A DNA stretch of 64,000 bases from contig NW_001799233.1 of NCBI RefSeq assembly GCF_000165425.1, forward strand, positions 3,256 through 67,255. The letters are read 5' to 3'. Below, piece by piece: positions 23,621 through 35,139 of the stretch. The first letter of the stretch is position 1. The number at the start of each line of letters is the position of its first letter. This stretch comes from Paramecium tetraurelia. Lineage: Eukaryota; Ciliophora; Oligohymenophorea; Peniculida; Parameciidae. Both the position numbers and the translations under genes were made by a program. The notes under the pieces are model-generated. The model searched no databases, had not been told where the DNA came from, and was given only the letters and a program-made list of their open reading frames with translations.

Positions 23621-24142
23621 TCATTTGAATTTCTCCAAACCATCATCCACTTTCTGCCTATGGACTTCAAACATGCTTCTCAATTCATTATTATTCCAAT
23701 ACTGTCTTTTAACAACTATAAAATGTGATTATAATTATTCAAAGAAGAAACCACTAAACAATAATTAAATACTTTAGTAAAATTATTTTGATGTACAAAT
23801 ACTACTAATAATCAAATGATTCTATTAAACAAGTTTAAGCATTAGTGAGGTTATGTCTAGAAAACAATTTTGATGTATTATAAATAGTAAATTATTAAGA
23901 TCTGCTTTGTTATTGAATACAATGACTGATTTGACTTATTCCCCCAATTATACACAATTCGTTAAATTAAAGTAAGACTGCTGTTATGAATCACTGTAAG
24001 TTTTATTTATTTACATACATCAAAATGAAATAATAATGAGCCTCAATAGTATCTATGTAGTATACAATAAAATAAGGTAAACTGTTTAAGCAATAACAAT
24101 CTTCAAATATCTATCACCTTTTGAGGATCTGATAAGATTCAT
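23621..24142 (-). CDS. unknown protein, about 159 aa
   Basis: Two segments join through a 25-nt GTA..CAG intron (DSQQQSYFNLTN side) into a long open run ending with EVHRQKVDDGLEKFK and TGA 23621. The N-terminus (MNLIRSSK) lies in another frame; a 17-nt GTG..AAG segment would connect it and give exactly 160 codons, but that is shorter than normal introns here. The sequence is moderately hydrophobic with no clear transmembrane helix. No family was recognised. It is divergent from the lectin-like gene, with 69 bases between starts. Confidence 0.5.
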
Positions 24143-24211
24143 GTATAAATAGTATTATTGATTGATGCCAATTTTGTTTATTCGTTTTTAATATAATATA
24201 ATATTAATTTT

Positions 24212-26529
24212 ATGAAGGTATAACTAATTAGCCTTCTTCTGTTTTATTTGGTTACTTGCAAAAACATACCATTATAATTAGAGATTGGGTTAATTCAATT
24301 TGAAGGTCTTTAGCCTGGAAAACTATAATATTAAGTATGACAAATTGCAAATGAAAAATAAAGGAAATTTAATTTGATCAGCCATTTATCCGTGTCCCTT
24401 AGGTTGCTTTAACAATTAATAGTCTAATGAATCATAATTCTTAAGTGTACTTCAGCAAGATTTACAATGTGACCACTGATGGTACTCTTTTCCACACTAA
24501 TTCTAGGATTTACAATGGGAGTTTTGAGTGGAACTGAATAATCCTTAGAATATCGTTACATGGCTATCGTTGATGATAGAGTCCAAGTGAATTGTCTGAA
24601 TTTTAAAGTCAAAGAAATTGTGTTCATTCCTTATCTAAAGTATTCGTATCTAAAATCTCTAGATAGTTTGTCAAAGTACCTAAATCATGGGTTTTCTTAA
24701 CTGGAGTCAGGTAATAAAGCAACACCTTCTCATTTTAATAAGGTATCTGCCATTAATCTACAAATTAGATGTAAGAAATGAGGGAATTATGCTTAAGTTC
24801 CAATCCATTGACACTGAAATATTGGGAGTCTGTGTTGTGGCTGGTGCAATTGATATTCTATAGTCTAAGATTGATGATCTGCCAACATTCTAAGGATACA
24901 ACCTTATGAAACAGTAGACAGCTCTATCGATCATAGCTTAATCAAGTTTTATCTGTGAAGATGAATGCTTATTATACTTTAGTAATTCTTATTATAAGTT
25001 AGGGAATGATTAAACTAAACAATTAAAAATTAGTACTGAATTTCATAATCAACAAGAAAAGCCAACATTATCAAAATTCATACCCTTTAAGAAAGAAAAT
25101 CCCATTGTTACATAGGAAAAGGTTGAGAATCTTATAGAATAAACTATTAAAATAAATAATATTGAATAACCACACACTTCTCATGAGGAGAGTTTAAAAA
25201 AGATGATAAATTAATAAATTTAAAATTTGGAAGAATAAATAAATCATCCTAATGGAATTAATAGTTTTGATTCGAATCTTAATGAAATGCCATAACAAGA
25301 ACCTGTTGACAGCGAAAGCGAATCTGAAGACGAAGAAGATGGAATTAGCATGACTAGAATTTCAAAACCAATTAATATTGAAGAAGAATTATAGAAATTG
25401 GAAAAGATTTCAGAAGATAGAACCAAAAAGATAAACATCATAGAATTCAATCCTAAAGAATCCATTAATGTTTCATTTTTATCTAGAAATAATATTGATA
25501 TGCAAGAAGAAAGCAAAGCTGAAAAACTGATTGAATTAAAATATATTGATAGAGCTCCTAAGTTTTCACCTAAGATTTAGTAGATGATTGAAGAAGCAAA
25601 GAAGAATATCGAAGTTGAATAGTCAACAACAGATAAAGTAGAATCTCCAATAAATAACAAACTAACAATTAAAGATTAATTAAAATTAAAGACAGAAAGT
25701 TTAATTCAATAGATTGAGAATACTTCGCATATTTCAAAATTCGATGATGATACGGACAGAAGTGCTCATAAATAATAATTTACAGTCAATAATAAAATTG
25801 AACAATAAACATAAGATATACCTAATCCATCTAAAGAAGAGGAATCAAGAATACCTACTCCAAATAATGAGAAAAAACACTCTAAATCACCTATTCTAAA
25901 TGAATATGATACAATCTTTGCTTAATTTGCTAACAACAATAATATAAGATCTGTAAAACCATAATAACATTTTTCTAGTCCATTGATTGAATCAGAAATC
26001 AAAATTGAACTCGTTTAAGAGGAATAGCAGATTGAACCTAAACAAGAATTAAAAATTCTTAATCCAAGAGAAGAAAGACTTTAAAAATATTTGTAAAAAG
26101 CTGATGAAGTTGATCTCAACTTCTTAGAAAACATTAAACTTGTTTCAGAGTAGAGTTAATAACTGGAAGATTAACCAATAGAACAAGAATAAATATAAGA
26201 AAATTTTGATTAATCCAATGTATCATATACGGAATAATTAAATATGAGAAAAAGTATCTTTATTATTATAAATTATAGATTAAATTCTTTAGGAACTTTA
26301 ACAGAAATACAATATAAAGGCTTCTCCGATTTAGAGTTTTGAAGAATTTAAATTAAAAGTACCTTAAGATCAGTACCCACAAATATTGTATGAGAAATAT
26401 CTTGAATAATTGAAAAAGCAACAAATAGGAGCCAGCTTTATTGAAACCGATCACAATGTAAGATCGGTAGAAAACTCATATCAACTTGAAGCAGCCTATT
26501 ATGAATGGCATTTATAAAAAAATATATGA
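24212..26529 (+). CDS. secreted protein with H-type-lectin-like repeats and acidic tail, 728 aa
   Basis: A signal peptide (MKVQLISLLLFYLVTC) starts the protein. Two segments resemble H-type lectin units, IQFDQPFIRVPQVALTI with VYFSKIYNVTTDG, and FVKVPKSWVFLTGV; the family binds sugars on secreted proteins. From about residue 230 the rest is a long Glu/Gln/Lys/Ser-rich, probably disordered or coiled region with an ESESEDEEDG patch, and there is no transmembrane helix. Five introns (29, 28, 23, 26 and 25 nt) are required. Two adjacent genes cannot be excluded, but the frame is continuous across the junction. Confidence 0.75.
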
Positions 26530-27412
26530 GTTGATAAATTATCCAATCAATTATCAGTATTTTTTAATAAAAATTCTATCATTATATATTAAATCGCCAT
26601 TTAAAATTATATTAATGTTCTCTATTTACTAATATATATGTAGATAACATGTAATATTAATAAGAATTAATCATTATTGCTACTGTTATTTAATCATCCT
26701 TAGGGTTATAAAATATCTTTAAAAACAGATTTTTGCACATTAGAACAATAACAATATATATATAATTTAGCTATATAGTACTAAAAAAGTAAAAATTGAT
26801 TATTTTAGTACTTGATAAAAAGAGTCCAAAACTTGCATTCTCTTAATAAATCGTAAGTCAGGGGATTTTCTACATGATAATTCAATATTTTACTTGATTC
26901 AATTACTTTATAAATTAATTAAATTTCTTTAATTAGTTTTGAATTGAAAATCAAAGGAAAGCGAAAGCTTGCTTAAATAGATTAAAATATTTAGTAGTAG
27001 AGTATTTATATTTAAAAGTAATTTAAGTTATTAATAATATAAACAAGAACGGAGAAAGGATGAAACAAACAAAAATGATGAATCATGCACAAATTTTAAA
27101 TCACAGAGCAATGGGATATTTACATTTGATTATGATATGATTATGTTTTAATGAGATTGTTAGATGTGAAATTATAACCAGATTTGAAAATGAGTATAAA
27201 TATCATAAAATATTTATTCAAATAATTTTATTGGATGAAACTAAGTACGTTCAATTAAAGTAATTAAAGACTGTTTTCCTATTGATAAAATGTGTGAAGA
27301 AATTGGTAAAAAATTAATAAACTTTAATTTTCAATATAAAACACTTTGCTACTCAAATTCTCAACGCTGTAGTTAATAATGAATTAATAATACAGTATTT
27401 TATATTTTATTA
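26530..27412. other. intergenic, possible relic of the CxCxxCG family
   Basis: This is AT-rich. On the minus strand an open run of 171 codons ends near 26690 and contains YCYCSNVQKS at about 26735-26760. Its DNA resembles the TGTTATTGT..AATGTG core of the CxCxxCG motif but is out of frame for the last cysteine. I treat it as a possible worn copy, not as a gene. Nothing else is seen. Confidence 0.3.
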
Positions 27413-29102
27413 ATGCAAACCGAGAGAAGGGAAGGAAAACTAGCTGGTAGTTGCGAGATGGAGGATTTGATTAGTAACGTTTAGTATGTTATTGTTAAAG
27501 TATACCCTTTCGAGGTGGTAAATCACCATTTTAATAATTTTGTTGAAAACTCAAAGGAGTTTTAAGAGACAAGAGATTAGCTGGCAAGGATAGGTTCCAA
27601 TCTTCGTTTAAAAGTAGACGATTGGCCATCAATCGAGGAAGCAAAAATCTTATTTTAATTAAATATGTATAAGAATTGATCAACCTAAATAAAGTTAGAA
27701 TGCTAGGAGAAGAAGCGTAAAATGGAATGATTAAGATAAAAGATTATTTTATTGGGTGGTTATCAGATATTGTTTATTAAAAGAAATCAATTAACTTGTA
27801 ATTAAATTATTCTTAAAACAAAGACACCTGTGGAATGGAGAGACATAGCAAAAATGACTATCGGTCGGAATGCTCATTAATGTAGATTGAAATGGGAACA
27901 GAAATATAAAATTTCACTTTCGGAGGCTCCATGGACAGAGGAAGAGGATTAACTATTGTAATAGGTGCATGAGTATGAATTCAGCAATATCTTAAAGAGA
28001 ATTTAGTAGATTGGGAAAGGAGAACAAATGGTCTCAAATTGCCAGAGAAATATACAAGAGATCTCCTAATAAAATATTCAGATAGCCTAAGCAATGCAGA
28101 GAGAGATGGATTAATAGGTTAGATCCTAACATTTGCAAGTAATGAGATGATTAAATTTGAAGTGAGCCTTGGTCAAAATAATAAGAAATAGATCTTCTGA
28201 AGACCATTTTAATAAGAGGAAAGAAATGGTCTGAATTGTCTGCCCTTTATGGGAGAGTGAGAACAGAGAATTCTCTTAAGAATAAGTACAATTCGCTTTT
28301 AAAAAAAGAGAAATTAAAATATGAATTTGAAACGATTAATCCATAATTATTTTCAAAGGTGTAGAAATTAAGAATGGATTATGCAAATAAGTATGGTAAA
28401 ATAACACCCATTGAAGAGATTGACAATTACGAATGGTAGTTTATAGTATTGGCAATCTAAAGTTTATATATTGATTTATGTGTTTCAGAAGGTAAGTATT
28501 AGGAAGCATAGAAAATAAAGAATGATGATTTTTTTGATTTATTTCATAATGATTTAACTTCAAGTAATAAGAACGATGTCTTATACAAAAAGTTATTGAA
28601 TATTAAAAGAGTGGACAATCAATTCTCTGTTGAGAATGATAGATCAGGCGTTGTACTTTTTAATAAGAAAACTAAAAAGCTATTTATATCTCCATTTAAT
28701 ACTTTGGATTTTCAAGGTTTGATCTTGAAGCATATCTACAAACAAATAAAAACAGAGGAGAATAACAACAGTAAATGTTCTACTCTCACTTAATCTGACC
28801 ACAATATGTTTATGATGTAAAAATCAATTGATGATATCAATCGCTAAAGTACAATGCAACCATTATTGTTATTGGCCAATTAACCATCATTTATGATGCC
28901 TTTGGGATAGAGCATGATAAATAGTTATTGGTTGCCACCTGTATTGCCATGTATGTCCCAATCTATTGGGGGTTATCAACATTAACAAAAGAACATTCAA
29001 GAATAAGTGGTTTAGAAAATTAAAGAAGTTAATAAGGCAGCAGATTTTGATGATTTGTTTGGTAATGATATCAAAGTTGTAGATTCTGATGGAGAAAAAT
29101 GA
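27413..29102 (+). CDS. Myb-repeat DNA-binding protein, 528 aa
   Basis: Successive Myb/SANT repeats run from about residue 110. Repeat-like VEWRDIAKMTIGRNAHQC is followed by a good repeat, APWTEEEDQLL to NKWSQIAREIY then QCRERWINRLDP, and a third, EPWSKQQEIDLLKTI then KKWSELSALY. The Trp spacing and RERWINRLDP tail are typical of SNAPc4/c-Myb-type proteins, so it is likely a nuclear transcription factor or snRNA-promoter factor. Introns of 28, 26, 25 and 24 nt are needed to keep the repeats intact. The C-terminus is low-complexity, with Met, Gln and Pro. The start is the first ATG of the frame; a second Met at 27458 is possible. Confidence 0.85.
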
Positions 29103-29149
29103 TAAATTTATGATCGTTAATCTTTTATTTTAAATAATTATATATTTTT

Positions 29150-31091
29150 ATGTCCTCCAAGGATGAAGAACTTGAGGAGATGCTTATGAGATATGAGAAT
29201 CTTGAGAAGCACAATTAAGTATTGCAAACTCAAAATTTCAATTTGATGGATCAATTACAAATTCTGTAACAAGTATGCGGAATCCTTATAATATTAAGAA
29301 TGCTAAGTAATTGGAAACAGAAAACAATGAATTGATTGATTAAATTGAGAATTTAAAGAATGATTTACGAACTCAATTTTAGCTTAGTCAAAGTTTGAGA
29401 TAAGAGAATGAATTCTTTGAAAATTAATTGCAAGATTATAGAAAGGAATTGGAATAAGGAGGCCAATACTATCATAAATTACTAGAAGACAATGACTAAT
29501 TTAAAACACATCTCTAGCAAAAAAACTAATAAATTGAATATTTGACTCAAGAAAATAATATGTATAAAGATTAAATGCTTCAATTATAAGAGGAAAATGA
29601 TTTGATTACATAAGAAATAAGTAATTTGCAGGATTTGCTGAATCAGAATGAACTCTATCATCAAGATCCTATAAATCTCTAAAATTCTGATTAAAAGAAA
29701 AACAAAAAATAAAGTAGAAGGTAAATTAAAGAATTAGAGAGATTAGTAATCAAAAGAGAATAAGAATTAAGTCACTTATATGGTAAAATGGAGGATATGA
29801 AAAATTATATTACACAAATCAAACTTCAATCTGATAAATATGAATAAAATTTATAACAACTATATAAAGATTATTAACAAATGGAGGCAGAAAGAAATAA
29901 GTATGCTCACAAAATTGATTAAATGCAAAATTATAATGAGAGATATTCAACTCTATAGTAATAGTTATAAAACTAGGAGAAGCATAAAACTAAAGAATAT
30001 CATTCATTAAAAAACTAGTATGATCAATTATAAATGCATAATTTGTAGTATTAATAATAGATGTAAACTATTAATGATGAATATGGAAAGTTATCATAAT
30101 AATGTATAGATTTATAAGAGTTAAATGAGTAATATATGCAAGAATCCTAAATCCTAAAAGATTCCTTAATTGAGAAAGATCAGAAACTCGAAAGAATGTA
30201 ATTACAACTTCAACAACTATAATAGAAAGATCTTTAAATCTAATAATAAATGCGAGAATAAAATTAGCAGATCAAAGAATTTTAAAATAATAAATAAGAA
30301 TTTTAAAGTTAAATAATATAATTGTAAAGAGACAATTAACAATTTTGTAATTAGATAAATATTGTGAAAGAATAATAATCCAAAGAACTTAAGGAACATC
30401 TCAATATATAGGAGCAATCAAAAAAGGAAAAGCAAACATTAATAGATAGAATCAAAATGCAAGATGAAAAAATATAGGAAATGGAAATCAAGTATAAGAA
30501 CATTGAAATACATTTGAAATAAGTAGAAGAAGAAAGATTGTATAGAGTTTAAGCCGAATAGTATTATTTTATATATTTTAGATCTTTTGAGGAAGTCTCA
30601 CAATAATGTATGTAATTATAAGATTAAAATAGAGATCTACTTAGATAAGTAGCTAATCTTGAGAATGAATTATAAAGATGTGAAGATGAGTTAAAGCAAC
30701 TCAAAAAACCTAATAAAAAGTATTTATATGGATTAATACAAGTTCTTAGAATTTCGATAAAACTACCTAGTAATTGATTCTAAAAGATAGGGAAATCTTA
30801 CATCTCTAATCAGTCGTCGAGAGATTGGAGGGTATGAATAGACAGCTGCAATAAGAATGTGATAGATTGGCTGCTAAAATTTAATTAACATCACATGAAA
30901 ATTCATTATTGAGTAAGACCAATAGAGAAATTAATTAAATGGGTCGTTTAATTTTAGAAGGTTAATAGATAAAAGAAATGTTAGAAAAGAAAAAATATGA
31001 AAAACCATTAACTATTACTAATAATAAAGCACCTTAAGTGATTCAATAATTATAATAACATAGCAGAAGACCTTCTGTTAAGAAATCTTGA
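29150..31091 (+). CDS. long coiled-coil protein, about 620-630 aa
   Basis: Almost continuous heptad-like Gln/Glu/Lys/Leu sequence from residue 1 (SSKDEELEEMLMRYENLEK) to about 560, with a short Ser/Arg-rich tail (HSRRPSVKKS). Introns of 26 and 23 nt are required. A third, 21-nt GTA..TAG segment near 30560-30580 is likely spliced but keeps the frame either way. It resembles cytoskeletal or ciliary rod proteins; no specific family was recognised. It starts 47 bases after the Myb gene, in the same direction. Confidence 0.8.
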
Positions 31092-31135
31092 AAATTTCAA
31101 TTAGTTTGATTTATATTTATATAAGTATAACTTTT

Positions 31136-31871
31136 TCATGATTTTTTGTTCAAAATAATTGAAGATTAAATTTTATTGATTTCAGGCTCTTCATTGATAT
31201 TTTAAAGTTCCTATTATCCAAATGATATAAAGCTGATTGGTTATTGATTGTAGATTTCAGAAGTTGCTTAATATTCAGAAGGTAGAATTTACGAGTTTCT
31301 GATTAATATATAAAATGATACCTCTAGGTTTCAATTAATCTTTAGCTAAATATAGGAAAGTTGAGAATCTCAGATTGAACAATAGAATTTTATATGGTTT
31401 TCTCTAAATCCATCTCTGAGTTTAGAATAATAGAACTTCTATTCAAAATTGGTTCACAGTTTAATTAAGCTTCAAATCTTTTTAAACTATTCAAATAACG
31501 AACTTGAGGCTTGTCAATTCCTAGGCAATCAGTCATCACCTACCCTTTTATTTTTATACTATTACATACAAAGCTGAATCGAAATCAAATTTTTTGTCTA
31601 TAAAATATGCACACACTATTGCATTTGCTAAACCATCAGAAGAGTAATTTATTTGAACATCGCTCTTTTAAATTTATAAGTCTATTTATTTGATAGAGCT
31701 TTCGTAAATGGAAATGTAATCAACATTGTTATCAACAAATGAGAAGGATTTTGGTTGTATTTATACAGACTTATTATGGAGCCTTTTGTATTCCGTTCGC
31801 ATATAGTAAAAGCAAAATATACCCTTCTAATACATCGGTACATCTTCTCTTAGAATCATGGATGATATCAT
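31136..31871 (-). CDS. unknown protein, 228 aa
   Basis: Convergent with the coiled-coil gene (45 bases between stops). The N-terminal half has a compact, mixed composition (KSFSFVDNNVDYISIYESS, GLANAIVCAYFID) and the C-terminus is polar. Introns of 26 and 23 nt are inferred; the second is favoured because the alternative frame is far less protein-like. A second Met lies four codons in. No family was recognised. Confidence 0.65.
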
Positions 31872-31943
31872 ATTAAATATTTTTAATTTATTAAAATACT
31901 TTATTGATCATTTTAATTATTATTATTGAACATCATAATGAAA

Positions 31944-32771
31944 TCACTCCATTTACTTTTCTTTTTTGAAGTATTAAAATTATTGTTTTTATTCTTCCTT
32001 TCTTAACTTTCTTTATTGAATTGCTCTCTCATTAATTTTTTCCATATACTCACTAAATGAAATAGCTTTCTCTTCACCATCTTTGTTTTTCTCCTCATCT
32101 CCAAAAATAGCATGTATTTCTGAATCCAAGCATTGTCTCCCAAATCTAACATACAAGAGTTCTAAAGTGTCCTAATTTGGAAATTGATAAGTGTACTTCA
32201 ACTGTTACTCTTGGATCTTTCCTATCTGGAGGTAAATACATCAAGAATTAAATCATATGGAACAAACTCTTAGGTTCAAGGCCTGTCTTATCGATTGTAC
32301 ATTTCTTGTACATATTCAAAAATTCAGTCCAACTAACTTTCCCATCTAAATTTTCATCAACTTCCTAGATTTATCATAAATGCTATAGTTTTACCCATAA
32401 CATAAGATCTATTTCTGACTTGGTAAGTGATACACCTAAAAATCTAAGCATTTTATCAATATCTTTTGCATCAAAGTAATCGACATCCTTTTTTTTAAGC
32501 ATTTAGAATACTCTAAAGTTAACAATTAAGATTACTTTTCTAACTACTTTTTTTCACTTGCTTTGATTTCTATGCCTTCCAATTTTTATTCAATTGGTTA
32601 CTCTTTTTCAATCTTTTTCTGTTTCATTCTTTGTACATCAACTTAGAGATTAGCCTTAGGAATTTACGGTTTGGGAAGTATTCCCATAGCAGCATATCGT
32701 TCTTTCATTGAAGAAGGTAATAGATTTAAGTCTATTTTGTTACCTTTTTTCTTCTTTTTTTCATCATCCAT
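31944..32771 (-). CDS. EF-hand calcium-binding protein, 249 aa
   Basis: A calmodulin-superfamily protein. One EF-hand loop is near canonical, DENLDGKVSWTE, within LWEVDENLDGKVSWTEFLNMY. Other helix-loop-helix pairs are degenerate (DVDYFDAKDIDKML; DRKDPRVTVED; NKDGEEKAISFSEYME). The YVRFGRQCLDSEIHAIFGDE segment is typical of EF-hand proteins related to dynein-regulatory or basal-body components. The N-terminal 70 residues are basic and coiled. Introns of 23, 30 and 25 nt are required. A ciliary or cortical calcium sensor is a reasonable inference. Confidence 0.85.
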
Positions 32772-33056
32772 TTTTGTAATATTAATTATAATTACATTAA
32801 TATATATGAACAAAATTGTGTAGATTATTCATCTATTCTCAATAATAAATATATATATTTTCTATAAAAGACATCTGAGAAATATTATGAAGTTATTATA
32901 TACAATACATTATAATAAGCATTATTAAATTAAATGAAAATAACAATTTGACATTCTAGAGTTTAATTTCATGAGTAAATAGAGGGTGCTTGAAATTAAA
33001 CATGAAGATTTTATTTGATTTATTAACATTATATTGTATTATTAACAACAAATAAT

Positions 33057-35110
33057 TCAACGTCTTGATTATTTTCCAATACCACTTTTACCAGTAAATA
33101 AGTGCTTAGGCATTTTGCAATCTATTTTAGTATCGCCATCACCAGCTTTAGCTTCATTTCTTCTTCTTCTTTATATTTTTTTAGACATCCTTTCCATAGC
33201 CTAAAATATTAGATGGAATATATTACTTATTCTTAAGCAGTAAGGACTTTTTTGTTGCCTCTACTTCTGCTTCTTGAGATTTCTCTAAGTCTACTTCTAC
33301 TTCTGGATAAAGCATCTCTTCCTTTTCTTTGATTTCTCTCATTTCCTTCAATATCCATATCATTATCATCGCTATCATCTGATGATTGTTGTTATCTTTT
33401 CTATTTTTAAACAATCTTCTTTGCAGCAAACTTCTAAGCTCTCTATTCTAAAAAGGTAGTATCAATTCCTTTTTTAGCAAAATCTTCTTTTGCATCTTCC
33501 AAATTGGGTCTATGTAATTTAACTTATTGTTTCATTTTCATATGATGTTCTTCCTTAATCATCTCTCTTTTTTTGTTGACTTAATCTCTAGTACTTAATA
33601 ACATGTCTTCTCTAGCATCTTCATCTGGATCTTCAACTTCAGCTTAATCCATCATTTCTTCTTCCTTTTCCAATTCCTCCAATCTTTAGAGAATATCAGC
33701 ATCAACAAAATCTCCAATATTCTTGCCATCCATGATTTCAGGTACAGCATCATATTTCCAATCAGGATTGTCTAACAAAAAGTGTTCTATGAAAATAATC
33801 AACATAAGATAATACCTTATAATGGGAAGGAGAAGACACCAGCACCACCATTTTATTCTTGAACATCCTTCAATGTTGGTCTATTTAATTTACCCACTAC
33901 TTAGGGAATTACTGGCATTCTATTTTGATTAACTCTTTTAGGTTAAGCAATATAGACTCCTTAGAGGATTGACTCTTCTCTTAAAAGGTTTGGATTTCCA
34001 CCTGTTAACTATTCAGGTTTAAGATTTTATCTCCATTCATTTAATAAATTGCAAGCTTTTTCCTTGACTAAGGCTATTCCTTCACCAGATTTGTTACTCA
34101 ATTAAGAACTAATAAATAGATTTCAATTAGATACTAGAACACGTTTTCAGATTGGATGACATCCTACAACTTTTATTAATCAATTGGATCTAATTATTCA
34201 AACTTTTTAATATCTATTTTAGTCATAACTAATAATAAAGGTTTATTTTTGAAGAGTGGTTTTAAGTCTTTGAAGAGTGCAATCTATTAATCAATTGAAT
34301 AACTGCATGTTTCTGAGATATCCAAGAAAAACATGATGCATGCCTTTAAATGTGCAAGTGCTGTAATTGCTTACATTTCAATTGGGTTTCTTTCACTCAA
34401 TGAATGATCCAAGACTCCTGGAGTATCTATTACTTACCAACGTACAAAGTTGTAATCAGAGTGACCAACATATAGATTTTATGTTGTGAATGGATAGGGT
34501 TGAACATCCAGATTGGCATTTGTAATATTATTTACAAAACTACTCTTTCCGACATTGGGGAATCCAGTGACTAAGAGAGTTCTTTCAAAGGGATTGATGG
34601 CTGGCATTCTGGATAAGTGTTTTCTGACTTCATCCAAATAATTAAGAGAACTGGTCAATTTTTTAAGTGTGGTACACATACGACCTAATGCTGCTCTCTT
34701 TAACATCTTGCATCTGTACAAGGAATCACCGTATTTTAGCAATCTACAATAATCCTTTGCAATATTATCAATCACATTCCTACAAGCATGTACATGTCCC
34801 AATGCCAATTTATAATGATCCTTGTCATACAATACATTAATCAAATCTGCATAGAAGGGATGAATATCATCTAACTATTTTATATGAGGATATCAAATAC
34901 TTTTGGGAAGTCTTACAAAATGGCATCAATCTTCTCGTGAATGGTTTCTTATGTAAATTTCACTTTTCTCATGTAAAATCCTCTAATTCTGGAGATATCG
35001 TATCCAGGATGGACTACTGTTGGTGTTTTCCTTTGAGTCTTAGATAAAATCACATTTATCATGTCTTTAGCAGGCATAACAGGACGTATAGATTTGAAGT
35101 TATAGGACAT
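33057..35110 (-). CDS. NOG1: NOG1 nucleolar GTP-binding protein, 648 aa
   Basis: This GTPase is needed for late nucleolar steps of 60S ribosomal-subunit assembly. The N-terminal NOG1 domain ([32 protein letters not shown]) precedes a complete G domain: G1 [10 protein letters not shown] at about residue 174, switch PYPFTT, G3 [11 protein letters not shown], and G4 MTKID. The C-terminal basic region ends with [16 protein letters not shown], matching the family's PKHLFxGKRG tail. Four introns of 26-29 nt are required. Family length is about 640-650 residues, as here. Confidence 0.95.
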
Positions 35111-35139
35111 TGCTATTTTTAATCACAAAAAATATTTAA

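Noticed and set aside
23621-24142. Protein with five membrane-like segments in the alternative unspliced frame
   Set aside because: The unspliced frame ends at TGA after about 40 codons; the spliced reading is longer and more consistent.
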